64,000 nt of DNA from JAJPHF01 sp035293805 (lineage in GTDB: Bacteria > Chloroflexota > UBA6077 > JAJPHF01). The position numbers and the translations under genes were made by a program. The notes below the pieces were generated by a model. It was not told the origin of the DNA and searched no databases. It saw nothing but the letters and a program-made list of their open reading frames with translations. Below, piece by piece: positions 26,054 through 35,474 of the stretch. The stretch's first letter is position 1; each line of letters starts with the position of its first letter. The stretch covers positions 57,557 through 121,556 of the forward strand of contig DATGMD010000043.1 of the NCBI GenBank assembly GCA_035293805.1. Direction: 5' to 3'.

Positions 26054-26980
26054 ATGGCGTCCGACCGCGCGCCGTCCCTGCGCCCGCTGGGCGTGGGCGA
26101 CGTCCTCGACGAGTCGTTCGCGGTGTACCGCCGAGGCTTTCGCACGCTCGTAGGCATCGCCGCCATCGTCGACATTCCGCTGGCGATCGTCAGCCTTGGG
26201 TTCGTGCCGCTGGCCGTCGGCATGCCCCGGATGTACAACGTCACGTCCGGCACGATGCCCAACTTCGGCCCGATGATGGCCCCGACCATCGCCACCCTGG
26301 TGGTCATGGTGCCCTTGCTGACGATCGGCTCGATCCTCGAGCTGAGCGCCACCTGCTACGCCACCTCGGTCCTCTACCTCGGCGAAAGCCCGACTGTCGG
26401 CGGGGCCTACCGGCAGGCGCTCGGCCGCTTCTGGCGTCTCGTTCGCCTGTCGCTCGTCTTTCTCGGCGTGTTCCTCGGCATCGGCATCCTCAGCTTCTTG
26501 CCAGTGGTCGTCCCGCCGCTGCTCTGCATTAGCTTCCCCGCGGCGATGGTCGCGACCGCCTACCTGCTCGTCACCTGGAGCCTGGCGCTGCCCGCGCTGG
26601 TGCTGGAAGACCTGCCCGGCGCCATCCCGGCCCTGGGACGCAGCCGCGAGCTAGTGCAGGGCGCCTGGTGGCGCACGTTCGCGACCCTCCTGCTGCTCGC
26701 CATCCTACTGGCGGTGCTCCAGGGCCTCGCCGCGGGGCTGGTCAGCGCGATAGGGGGCATCCTCGGTGCCGTGGCTGCCGCCGGGACGGGCGGGCCACCC
26801 ATCTGGGTCACGGTCCTGAACTCGCTGCTTGGCAGCGTCGTGAATATCCTCATCACCCCGATCATGTACGTCGGCATCACCGTGCTCTACTACGACCGGC
26901 GCGTGCGCGCCGAGGCCTACGACCTGACGATCCTCGCTCGGGACCTGGGCCAGCAGCGCCCGAATGCGGCGACCCCGTGA
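26054..26980 (+). CDS. Polytopic membrane protein, GdpdM/DUF7544-like
   Basis: This 308-residue protein has about six hydrophobic segments. The cytosolic start LRPLGVGDVLDESFAVYRRGF is the conserved N-terminal motif of a widespread family of membrane proteins linked to glycerophosphoryl diester phosphodiesterase membrane domains (GLXXLXXGEILDXAFRLYR). Molecular function is unknown. The ATG at 26054 follows GGGAGCC. It ends in a 4-bp GTGA overlap with the DUF4129 gene, placing it in the envelope operon. Confidence 0.75.
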   Translation: MASDRAPSLRPLGVGDVLDESFAVYRRGFRTLVGIAAIVDIPLAIVSLGFVPLAVGMPRMYNVTSGTMPNFGPMMAPTIATLVVMVPLLTIGSILELSATCYATSVLYLGESPTVGGAYRQALGRFWRLVRLSLVFLGVFLGIGILSFLPVVVPPLLCISFPAAMVATAYLLVTWSLALPALVLEDLPGAIPALGRSRELVQGAWWRTFATLLLLAILLAVLQGLAAGLVSAIGGILGAVAAAGTGGPPIWVTVLNSLLGSVVNILITPIMYVGITVLYYDRRVRAEAYDLTILARDLGQQRPNAATP

Positions 26981-28143
26981 GCGCGGGCCTCGGCCGCGGA
27001 CCCCGCGCGATGCGCTCCGTCGTTCCCACGCCCTCCTGCTGGCCCAGTCGGCGACGCAGGCGCAACAAGGAGCGGCGCGGCCGCCCGTGGGCACGCGCGC
27101 TCGGCTGCCTGCTGCTCGTGGCGGCCGGCCTGGTCGCGCCGACCGCCGGCGTGGCCCGCGCGGCCTCGCCCGCCGAGTACCGCGCGGCGGTCGCCAGCGC
27201 GCTCGCCGCCGTCGAGGCGGCCGACACAGCGGACGAGGCCGCGCGCGCGGCCGTGCTCGCGCGGGTGGCCGTGCTTCTGCCGGCCGAGCTACAGGTCGAC
27301 CTCGGCGATGGACGGTCCCTGACCGTCGCCGATCCCGCGCTCCGGGCCGCGCTCGCCGCCGGCAACCGCGACGCCGCGCGCGCGCAGCTCACGGCGCTGC
27401 TAGCCGCACTCGACGCGGCGGCCGCAGCCCAGCCGCCGCCCGCCGACGCGGAGGCGCGGCTCGCCGCGGTGCTGGCTCGCCCGGAGTTCCAGCCGCCCGC
27501 GCCCGGGCCGCTCACGCGGCTGCTCCAGCCGCTGCTCGCCCGCCTGGAGGCGCCGCTGCGGCCGGTGCGTGCCCTGTGGGAGAGCGTGCAGCTTGCCTGG
27601 GAGCGCTTCTGGCGCTGGGTCGCCGCGCACTTCGAGCCCGGTACGGGCGGCGGCCCGGGATGGGTCTTCCTCGCGCTCGGCGGCTTGGTCGCGCTCGGGG
27701 TAGCCGCGCTCCTCGTCGGCGCATTCGCCGGCAACGTCGTCAGCGGCGCGCAGGTGGCCGCCGCCCGGGCCGGCGCGCGGCCCTCGGCCGCCGCCATGCG
27801 AGCGCGCGCACGCGCGCTCGCCGAGGCGGGCGACTACCGCGCCGCCGTCCACGAGCTGTACCTGGCCACGCTGCTCGCGCTCGACGAGCGCCACCAGCTG
27901 CGCTACCGGCCAGACCTCACCAACCGGGAGCACCTGGTCGCGGGCCACGCGAGCCCGGGCGTCGCCGCGACCCTGGAGCCGCTCGTCGCCGCCTTCGACC
28001 GGCTCTGGTACAGCGGCACGCCCGTCAGCGCGGACGACTGGGCGCGCTTCGTGCCCTTGGCCGACGCCGCGCAAGCCGCATCAGCCGACGCCCCGCCCGT
28101 GGGCACGCGCCCCGGGGCCGGCGCCACCGTGGGGGCGTCGTGA
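26977..28143 (+). CDS. DUF4129-domain membrane protein
   Basis: The 388-residue product has an arginine-rich cytosolic start and a first membrane segment (ALGCLLLVAAGLVAP). A long alanine-rich helical extracytoplasmic region covers ~55-210, and a second membrane segment (VFLALGGLVALGVAALLVGAF) lies near 235. The C-terminal cytosolic DUF4129 domain is recognised by ALAEAGDYRAAVHELYLATLLALDERHQL.YRPDLTNREHL and the final DRLWYSG. DUF4129 proteins neighbour MoxR/DUF58/DUF4350 genes in many bacteria; some are transglutaminase fusions. It overlaps both neighbours by GTGA. Its role in envelope assembly or stress is inferred from context only. Confidence 0.85.
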   Translation: MSAGLGRGPRAMRSVVPTPSCWPSRRRRRNKERRGRPWARALGCLLLVAAGLVAPTAGVARAASPAEYRAAVASALAAVEAADTADEAARAAVLARVAVLLPAELQVDLGDGRSLTVADPALRAALAAGNRDAARAQLTALLAALDAAAAAQPPPADAEARLAAVLARPEFQPPAPGPLTRLLQPLLARLEAPLRPVRALWESVQLAWERFWRWVAAHFEPGTGGGPGWVFLALGGLVALGVAALLVGAFAGNVVSGAQVAAARAGARPSAAAMRARARALAEAGDYRAAVHELYLATLLALDERHQLRYRPDLTNREHLVAGHASPGVAATLEPLVAAFDRLWYSGTPVSADDWARFVPLADAAQAASADAPPVGTRPGAGATVGAS

Positions 28144-29282
28144 GCCGCTCACGCTCGGGGGTCCTGCTCGCTGCGCTGGCCGTCGCCCTGCTGGTCGTGA
28201 CGGCGCTCGTGGCGCGGCCCGCGCCGCCGTCGCAGCCGGCGCTCGCGGTGCGCTCCAGCGAGCCGACGGGCGGGCGGGCGCTGGCCCTGTGGCTGGAGTC
28301 GCTCGGCTATAGCGTGGACGAGATCGACGCCGAGCCCTACGCGGTCGATCCGGTCGTCAGCGGGCTCTTCATCCTCGCGCCCGAGACGCCGTTCGCGGAC
28401 GACGCCGTCGACGCCGTGGCGCACTGGGTCGAGGGCGGCGGCCAGCTCGTGCTCGTCACCGAGGACGGCCCGCGCGCGCTCCTCGACCGTTTCGGCTTGC
28501 GCGTCCGCTTCGCCGGCGACCGGCTAGCCGAGGCCACCGTGGCGCAGCCGCTCCTCCGGCAGCCGCCCGTCGATCGGGTGCGCGTCGATACCTGGGCCGC
28601 GCTCGAAGGCCAGGAGGGCCTGGCGCCCTGGCTGGTGGCCGGCGACCACGTCGTGCTCGGCTCACGGGCCTACGGCCAGGGCCGCGTCGTCGTGCTGACG
28701 GCGCTGCGCCCGCTGTCCAACGAGGGGCTGGCCGACGCCGAGAGCGCGGCCCTCGCCCTCAACCTCGTGGGCGGCCTGCCCCCCGGCGCGCGCGTGGCGT
28801 TCGACGAGTATCACCATGGCGTCGTGCGCGGCGCCGCCCGCGGGCTCTGGCAGCTCTTGCTCGCCAACTACTGGGGCTGGGCGCTCATCTACGCCGTGGC
28901 GCTCGGCTACCTGTATCTTTGGCTGCGCGGCCGGCGGTTCGGCCCGCCGCTGCGCGACGCCGTTGCCGCGCGCCGCTCCGTGAGCGAGTACGTCGCCTCG
29001 CTCGGCGCGCTCTACCGCCGCGCCGGCCAGCGCGGCTACGTCGCCGACCGCCTGGCCGACCAGCTCAAGCGCGAGCTGGCGACCGGCCTAGGCCTGAACC
29101 CGCGGCTGCCCGACGGGGCGTTCGCGCAGGCGGTGGCCGAGCGCCGCGCCACGTCCGCCGCGCCGCTCGCCGACGCGCTCGCCCGCCTCCGGGCCGGCGG
29201 ACGGCTGGCCGAGCGCGACCTGCTGACGCTCGTGCGCGAGAGCGACGCGCTCAAGGCCCGCCTGCTGCGCCGCCCCGGCTGA
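28140..29282 (+). CDS. DUF4350-domain membrane protein
   Basis: This 380-residue protein has an N-terminal membrane segment (VLLAALAVALLVVTALVA) and a DUF4350/GATase-like domain with SSEPTGGRALALWLESLGYSV and LFILAPETPF..DAVDAVAHWVEGGGQLVLVTED. A second membrane segment lies near 255 (NYWGWALIYAVALGYLYLWL), followed by a cytosolic C-terminal helical part (RRSVSEYVASLGALYRRAGQ). This is the usual architecture of the DUF4350 partner of MoxR systems. It overlaps the DUF4129 gene by GTGA and precedes moxR by 58 bp. Confidence 0.85.
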   Translation: MSRSRSGVLLAALAVALLVVTALVARPAPPSQPALAVRSSEPTGGRALALWLESLGYSVDEIDAEPYAVDPVVSGLFILAPETPFADDAVDAVAHWVEGGGQLVLVTEDGPRALLDRFGLRVRFAGDRLAEATVAQPLLRQPPVDRVRVDTWAALEGQEGLAPWLVAGDHVVLGSRAYGQGRVVVLTALRPLSNEGLADAESAALALNLVGGLPPGARVAFDEYHHGVVRGAARGLWQLLLANYWGWALIYAVALGYLYLWLRGRRFGPPLRDAVAARRSVSEYVASLGALYRRAGQRGYVADRLADQLKRELATGLGLNPRLPDGAFAQAVAERRATSAAPLADALARLRAGGRLAERDLLTLVRESDALKARLLRRPG

Positions 29283-29309
29283 CCCGGTGCCGAAACCACT
29301 ACACTGATG

Positions 29310-29334
29310 GGGAATAGGGGGCAGGGAATAGGGG
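29310..29334 (+). repeat. Two copies of GGGAATAGGGG in the moxR leader
   Basis: GGGAATAGGGG occurs at 29310-29320 and again at 29324-29334. The second copy's G-run probably also serves as the ribosome binding site for moxR. Short tandem repeats of this form are common in intergenic DNA of several phyla. Confidence 0.6.
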
Positions 29335-29340
29335 GGAGCT

Positions 29341-30288
<948 letters not shown>

Positions 30289-31599
30289 ATGCTGCCCAGC
30301 CGGCGGCTGCTGCTCGTCCTGCTCGTCCCAGCGGCGCTGCTTGCCCTCGGCAGCGTCGAGCCGCCATTCCTCGTGCTGGCGCCGCTCGCCCTGCTGGCCG
30401 CGCTCGCGGCCGTCGGCGTCGATTGGGCGCTTCTGCCCAAGCGCCAAAGCATCACGGTGCAGCGGCGCCACGAGCCACGCCTCTCGCTCGGCGCCGACAA
30501 TCTCATCCGCCTCGACGTGACGAACGCCGGGCCGCGCCCGCTGCGCTTCGTGCTGCGCGACGCGACCCCGCCCGAGTGCCGCGCGAGTGCGCTCTACGTC
30601 GCCGGCGTCGCGCCGGCGGGCGCCAGCACGACCGTCCGCTACCTGCTGCGGCCACAGCGTCGAGGCGACCATGCTTTCGGCGACGTGGTGCTGCGCTGGG
30701 ACAGCCCGCTTGGCCTACTGCGGCGGCAGGCCACCTTCCCGGCCGCCGAGCCGGTCAAGGTCTACCCCAACCTGCTGGAGCTGCGGAAGTACGATCTCCT
30801 GGCCCGCCGCGGCCGCTTGCAGGAGGCGGGACTACGCGCCGCCCGACGCTTCGGCACCGGCACCGAGTTCGAGAGCCTGCGCGAGTACCAGCCCGACGAC
30901 GACTACCGCCGCATCAACTGGAAGGCGACCGCCCGCCGCGGCCGGCCGATGACCGCCGAGTTCGAGACCGAGCGCAGTCAGAACGTGCTGGCGGTGCTCG
31001 ACGCCGGCCGGCTCATGGCCACCGAGGTCGGCGGCCTGACCAAGCTCGACCAGGCGCTGAACACGAGCCTCCTGCTCGCCTACGTGGCCGCGCTGCGCGG
31101 CGACCGCGTCGGCCTGCTCGCCTTCAGCGACCGCATCCTCGCCTACCTGCCCCCACGGCGCGGCCGGCGCGCCTTCCTCGCCATGCTGGCCACGCTCTAC
31201 AACCTGGCCGCCGAGCCGGTCGAGCCCGACTTCGACCGCGCCCTCCAGTTCCTCGCCACCCGCCAGATGCGGCGCTCGCTGCTGGTGCTGTTCACCGACC
31301 TGACCGACCGCGACGTCTCGTCGGCGCTCGTCCAGCACCTCGCGCGGCTCGCGCGCCAGCATCTTACGGTCTGCGTGACGCTCGGCGACCCCGCGGTGCT
31401 CAGCGCGGCGACGGCCACCCCGGACACCACCGCGGCCGTCTACGAGCGGGTCGTCGCCGCGCGCCTGCTGGAGGAGCGGGCCGAGGTGCTCGGCGCCCTG
31501 CGCCAGCGCGGCGCCATCACGCTCGACGTCCCCGCCGACCGGCTGACGGTGGCCGTCGTGAACAAGTACCTGGAGCTAAAAGCCCGCACCCGCCTCTGA
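30289..31599 (+). CDS. DUF58-domain protein (MoxR partner)
   Basis: This 436-residue protein has two N-terminal membrane segments (residues ~5-43), an extracytoplasmic or linker beta region, and the DUF58/VWA domain. The conserved motif GTEFESLREYQPDDDYRRINWKATARRG.P is present near residues 189-220, and a MIDAS-like start (AVLDAGRLM) follows near 236. These proteins bind MoxR and are found in operons with DUF4129/DUF4350. It is the last gene of the operon. The promoter for the next gene follows within 60 bp. Confidence 0.93.
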   Translation: MLPSRRLLLVLLVPAALLALGSVEPPFLVLAPLALLAALAAVGVDWALLPKRQSITVQRRHEPRLSLGADNLIRLDVTNAGPRPLRFVLRDATPPECRASALYVAGVAPAGASTTVRYLLRPQRRGDHAFGDVVLRWDSPLGLLRRQATFPAAEPVKVYPNLLELRKYDLLARRGRLQEAGLRAARRFGTGTEFESLREYQPDDDYRRINWKATARRGRPMTAEFETERSQNVLAVLDAGRLMATEVGGLTKLDQALNTSLLLAYVAALRGDRVGLLAFSDRILAYLPPRRGRRAFLAMLATLYNLAAEPVEPDFDRALQFLATRQMRRSLLVLFTDLTDRDVSSALVQHLARLARQHLTVCVTLGDPAVLSAATATPDTTAAVYERVVAARLLEERAEVLGALRQRGAITLDVPADRLTVAVVNKYLELKARTRL

Positions 31600-31628
31600 G
31601 TCCGCCCAGCAGCGGGGCCGCGAATCTT

Positions 31629-31657
31629 ATGGCAATCTTACGGGGCGACCGTATAAT
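31629..31657 (+). promoter_or_regulatory. Candidate promoter for the DUF1232 gene
   Basis: ATGGCA (31629-31634, four of six to TTGACA), a 17-bp spacer and a perfect TATAAT (31652-31657). It lies 40 bp before the start codon at 31697 with GCAGGAGG in the leader. This is the best-formed promoter in the window. Confidence 0.6.
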
Positions 31658-31696
31658 TCCCCTGCGCCCCCGGCATGCGGGCGCAGGAGGCAAACA

Positions 31697-32083
31697 ATGC
31701 GCTGGTGGCGGTTCGCAACACATCCCGCGGTTGTGCGCGCGGGCGGGCTCTGGGCTCTCTTCAGGCGGGGGCGGCTCGCCTACCGACTGCTGCGCGACGA
31801 GCGCGTCCCGACGATGGCCAAGCTCGTCCTGCCCGCCGCGCTACTCTACGTGGTTTCGCCGCTGAACCTCATCCCCAACCTGATCCCGATCGTGGGCGAG
31901 GTCGACGACATCGGCATCCTCGTCCTTGGCGTGCTCGCCTTCATCAAGCTCTGCCCACGCCACCTGGTAGTCGAGCACGAGGCGGCCCTCGATGGCCAGC
32001 CCGTGGCCGATGCCGGCCCGATCCCGCGCGACGAGCCAGTCAACGCGCGCTACCGCTGGGTCGACGAGCAGCCGGGCCGCTAG
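31697..32083 (+). CDS. DUF1232 (YkvA-type) small membrane protein
   Basis: This 128-residue protein has the DUF1232 core LYVVSPLNLIPNLIPIVGEVDDIGILVLGV: a hydrophobic hairpin with the conserved SPxDxIP-like turn (here SPLNLIP) and the D-D pair. It lies in the cytoplasmic membrane, probably with both ends inside. Its biochemical role is not known for the family. GGAGG lies eight bases before the ATG. It has its own promoter and is transcribed in the same direction as the MoxR operon. Confidence 0.88.
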   Translation: MRWWRFATHPAVVRAGGLWALFRRGRLAYRLLRDERVPTMAKLVLPAALLYVVSPLNLIPNLIPIVGEVDDIGILVLGVLAFIKLCPRHLVVEHEAALDGQPVADAGPIPRDEPVNARYRWVDEQPGR

Positions 32084-32122
32084 ACACGCGGCCCAGTGCC
32101 GCGTAGGGTTACCGAGGCGATC

Positions 32123-32911
32123 ATGCGCACGAACGGCGATTCGGGAGGGCGCGAGCCGGCGGCGCCTTCCGTTGTCCTCGGGCCGGACGACGGCGCCGCC
32201 CACACGCCAGCGCCTGCGAGCAGGCCGGGGCCCTCAGCCCCTGCGCGCGCGGGCCACGCCGCCCCGCGCGCGCACGAGCCGCTGCCGGCCGAGTCCCCGG
32301 CGTCGCTACGCCCGGGTGTCGTGGCCGCGTGGGGCCTGGCGGCGACGGCACTCGCGCTCGGCATCCTCCTGTGCGCCCTCGCGCTGGTCGCGCTGGCCGG
32401 GGCCGCCAGCCTGGCGGGCGGGCCGTGGCGGCCGCTCGGCGACCAGGTGAGCGGCGCCGTCGCGCGGACGGCGCAGGCGGCCGCGGCGTCGGGCCAGGCC
32501 GTGCGCGACGCCTTCGACCCCAGCCACCCGCCGCGCGAGGCGCTGCGCCAGGACACCGAGTTCGACGCGCTCCAGATCGTCGCCGTCGGCGAGCCGCTGG
32601 GGACCACCAGCGAGTCCCAGGTCGCGCTCGCGCGCATCGCCAAGCGCGCCGACGCCAGCGACGCGGCGACGGCGCAGTACGCGGTCGTGCGGCGCACGCT
32701 GCTCACACCGCAGGCGCGGCGCGTCCTGGGCGTCCCGCTTGGCGAGGACAACGGCGAGCAGGAGCGCTACCTCTACCAGGGGCAGTCCTTCCGCCTGGGG
32801 GACCACTACTACAAGGTCAACTGGGTGTCGGTCGATCGCCAGCAGATGGCGATCGCGCGCTATCGGAGCGCCGACGGGGTGATCGGCAGTCTCGTCTTCG
32901 AGTACAACTGA
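32123..32911 (+). CDS. Single-pass membrane protein of unknown function
   Basis: The 262-residue product has a long Pro/Ala-rich cytosolic start and a membrane segment (residues ~75-101, ALALGILLCALALVALAGAASLAGG). Its extracytoplasmic domain contains YAVVRRTLLTPQARRVLGVPLG and YLYQGQSFRLGDHYYKVNWVSVD, a compact beta domain. No family is recognised. I take the ATG at 32123; an in-frame GTG lies at 32096 with little in favour of it. It is convergent with the lipoprotein gene, the two separated by a strong hairpin. Confidence 0.6.
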   Translation: MRTNGDSGGREPAAPSVVLGPDDGAAHTPAPASRPGPSAPARAGHAAPRAHEPLPAESPASLRPGVVAAWGLAATALALGILLCALALVALAGAASLAGGPWRPLGDQVSGAVARTAQAAAASGQAVRDAFDPSHPPREALRQDTEFDALQIVAVGEPLGTTSESQVALARIAKRADASDAATAQYAVVRRTLLTPQARRVLGVPLGEDNGEQERYLYQGQSFRLGDHYYKVNWVSVDRQQMAIARYRSADGVIGSLVFEYN

Positions 32912-32938
32912 CCCCGCCTAAGTTGCCGGCCTAGGTTC

Positions 32939-32971
32939 GTGTACAGGTTTGGCTTCGCCAAACCTGTACAC
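32939..32971. terminator. Perfect 15-bp inverted repeat between convergent genes
   Basis: GTGTACAGGTTTGGC (32939-32953), loop TTC, and the exact complement (32957-32971). It sits 28 bp after one stop and 18 bp before the other, so it can serve both directions. It has no T-tract. Confidence 0.75.
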
Positions 32972-32988
32972 CATCCCTGGCCGAGTGG

Positions 32989-33888
32989 TTAGGGGATGGG
33001 CGCGTCGACGGTCGTGGGCTCGTCGAACGAGAGGAAGCGCACCTCGGTCACCGCCTTCTGCGGCCCGCCCGTCTCCGTCTCCTCCCGGCTACGGATCGGC
33101 AGCCAGGTGGTTGGATCGACCAGCACGTCGAGCAGGTTGCCGTTCGAGCGCACCAGCCCCAGGTCCTGCAATTCCTGCGAGCTGCCGTACTCGAACACCG
33201 CGTGCAGCGCCGGCTTGCCGTCATTGTCGATCAGCTCGACCTCCTCGCCCGACGGCAACGTGCGCGCCTGGCCCGTGGCGAGCGCGATCTCAAGCGGGCG
33301 GAAGATCTGCGCCTGCTGCTTGTAGCCCTCGCTGACCCCGACCTTCACCCATCCGGTGCCCGAGCGCGTGTCGTTGGTATAGCCCGTGTCGCTGAGGATC
33401 ACGTACTCCGCGTAGGGCTGCCCGTTCTCGTCCTTCTCGACCAGCGCTGCGCGGTCGGGCGCCACGAAGCGCAGGTCCGTAGTGTGGCCGTTAGGCAGCG
33501 TGGCGCTGAAATGCGCGGTCTTGGCCTTGGCCAGCGCCGCGATCACACCCTGCGCGACCTGTTCGCCGGAGGGTAGGTCGTCGTCCGTCACGGCGCCCGG
33601 GGGCGGCGGCGCCGCGGCGACGGCCTCCGACACGACCGGCGGCACGGTGGGCAGCGCGCTCGGCCCCGCCGTCGCTCGCGCCGTCGGCGCGGCCGACGCG
33701 GCAGGCGCGCGGGCCTCGACCGAGGGCGCCGGCCCGGGCGAGCCCACGTCCTTTACCTCCAACGGGGGGGGGACAGGCTTCGGCGGGCCAGCGGCGCTGC
33801 ACGCGGCGAGCCCGAGGGCGGCCACGCCCGCGAGTGCGCTCAGGGCATACGTTGCGATCGGCGAGCGAGGCAAGCGGCGCGACGTCAT
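32989..33888 (-). CDS. LolA/LppX-like lipoprotein
   Basis: This 299-residue protein has a lipoprotein signal (lipobox LGLAAC, cysteine near residue 29), a Pro/Ala-rich spacer to ~105, and a beta-rich domain: GEQVAQGVIAALAKAKTAHFSAT, then strands ending in VILSDTGYTND, LPSGEEVELIDN and a C-terminal VRFLSFDEPTTVDAPIP. The plan resembles mycobacterial LppX/LprG and LolA-type lipid carriers (half-barrel that holds a lipid). I infer lipid or glycolipid transfer at the outer face of the membrane. It has no obvious operon partner. Confidence 0.75.
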   Translation of the reverse strand: MTSRRLPRSPIATYALSALAGVAALGLAACSAAGPPKPVPPPLEVKDVGSPGPAPSVEARAPAASAAPTARATAGPSALPTVPPVVSEAVAAAPPPPGAVTDDDLPSGEQVAQGVIAALAKAKTAHFSATLPNGHTTDLRFVAPDRAALVEKDENGQPYAEYVILSDTGYTNDTRSGTGWVKVGVSEGYKQQAQIFRPLEIALATGQARTLPSGEEVELIDNDGKPALHAVFEYGSSQELQDLGLVRSNGNLLDVLVDPTTWLPIRSREETETGGPQKAVTEVRFLSFDEPTTVDAPIP

Positions 33889-34001
33889 GACGGTCCTTTC
33901 CGCTGGAACCTTGGAACCCCACCTGGCCGCCTCTCTCCGGGGGCGACGCCACGCATACTACCAGCCGGCCGGGTCGAGGGTCAACGATTTGCCGCGGCCG
34001 C

Positions 34002-35474
34002 TCACCGGCCGCGAAACTGGAGGACGTGGCCAAGCGTGCGCGCCACGATGAGCACGTCCAGCCAGACCGACTGGCGCTTGATGTAGTACAGGTCGTACTC
34101 CAGCCGCAGCCGCGCGGAGTCAGGGCTGTCCACGTAGCCGGAGCTGATCTGGGCCCAGCCGGTAATCCCTGGCTTCACGGCGTGGCGCAGGCGGTAGAAG
34201 GGAATCTCGCGCTCCAGCGCGTCCACGAACTGCGGCCGCTCGGGTCGCGGGCCTACCACGCTCATCTCGCCGCGCAGAATGCTCCACATCTGTGGCAGCT
34301 CGTCGACGTGCATCCGCCGCATCCAGCGCCCGATCCACGTGACGCGCGGGTCACGGTCGGCCGCCCAGACCGGCGCGTCGCCCTCCGCGTCGCTGAACAT
34401 CGACCGCAGCTTGTGCATGCGGAAAACGCGCCCGCCCCGGCCCACCCGCTCCTGGCTGAAGAACACGCTCCCGGGCGAGCTGAGCTTGATGGCCGGTCCA
34501 AGGAACAGGAACAGTACGCCCAGGAGCGCGAGGCCCAGGAGCGCAACCACCAGGTCGAACGCCCGTTTGGCGATCGGGAAGAGCCCCCCGGAGCTAGCCG
34601 GCCGCAACGGCAGCGCCACGTACCAATTGTCGCCGACGTGCTCGACCGGCACCCGGCCCGTGATCTCCTCGTAGAGCACGGGCATCGGCGTCACCTGCAG
34701 GCCGCACTCCTGGCAGTCGAGCACCGCGCGGAACGTGCGCTCGCGCAGCCGGTACGTGACGGCCAGCACGATCTCCATCGCCTTGTACTTGCGCGCCAGG
34801 TCGAGGAGATCGTCGGGCGTGCCCAGGATGCGCGGGGCGCCCGGCGGCAGCCGCTTGGTCACGTCCTCGTCCACGAAGCCCACGACGTCGTAGTGTGGCC
34901 GCACGTAGCGATGGATCGTCTCGACGATCGCCTGGCCGGCGCCGCCGGCGCCGACGACGATCACCCGCCGACTGAACGGGCTGCGGCCGATGAGCAGCCG
35001 ATAGGCCGTCCGCGACGTCGCGATGCCCAGAAACGTGAACATGGCCTGGTAGCCCGCGATGTTCCGCGGGAGCGAGCCGGGGGGCGTGAGCCAGTAGATG
35101 ACCAGGTAGCCGACGAGCGCCACGGCGCTGGCGCGAAAGATCGAGGCCCACAGGGACCCGAGGTCGGCGGCGAGCCGGATGTCGTAGAAGTTGGTGACCG
35201 CCGACGCGACGATCCACAGCGCCGCGAAGACGAAGAACCAGCGGTACTGCTCTGTGATGAAGTCGAGGTCAAACGGCGACCGCCGTTGCACCGACCAGAC
35301 GTAGAGGCTGCCCAGCGCGGCCAGGATGATCACCAGGAGATCGGCGGCGACCAGCAGCAGCCGCCGCTCCTCCAGACGCAGCGGCACCTTCAGCGAGGGA
35401 CGCGTGCGCCAGCCACTCGAGCCCTCGGCGAGCGGCGCGGCCCGGCCCAGGAGCGGCTGCGACTCGTCGCTCAT
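34002..35474 (-). CDS. Polyprenyl-phosphate glycosyl-1-phosphate transferase (WbaP/WcaJ type)
   Basis: This 490-residue membrane enzyme loads the first sugar phosphate on undecaprenyl phosphate at the inner face. It has four N-terminal membrane segments (to ~150), a Rossmann-like CoA-binding domain (RVIVVGAGGAGQAIVE near 180), one more membrane segment near 325, and a C-terminal transferase domain with KLSSPGSVFFSQERVGR, MHKLRSM, WIGRWMRRMHVDELPQMWSILRGEMSVVGPRPERP, which are the hallmark motifs. The ATG at 35474 overlaps the end of the epimerase gene (ATGA). It is the last gene of the minus-strand polysaccharide operon. The sugar cannot be told. Confidence 0.93.
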   Translation of the reverse strand: MSDESQPLLGRAAPLAEGSSGWRTRPSLKVPLRLEERRLLLVAADLLVIILAALGSLYVWSVQRRSPFDLDFITEQYRWFFVFAALWIVASAVTNFYDIRLAADLGSLWASIFRASAVALVGYLVIYWLTPPGSLPRNIAGYQAMFTFLGIATSRTAYRLLIGRSPFSRRVIVVGAGGAGQAIVETIHRYVRPHYDVVGFVDEDVTKRLPPGAPRILGTPDDLLDLARKYKAMEIVLAVTYRLRERTFRAVLDCQECGLQVTPMPVLYEEITGRVPVEHVGDNWYVALPLRPASSGGLFPIAKRAFDLVVALLGLALLGVLFLFLGPAIKLSSPGSVFFSQERVGRGGRVFRMHKLRSMFSDAEGDAPVWAADRDPRVTWIGRWMRRMHVDELPQMWSILRGEMSVVGPRPERPQFVDALEREIPFYRLRHAVKPGITGWAQISSGYVDSPDSARLRLEYDLYYIKRQSVWLDVLIVARTLGHVLQFRGR

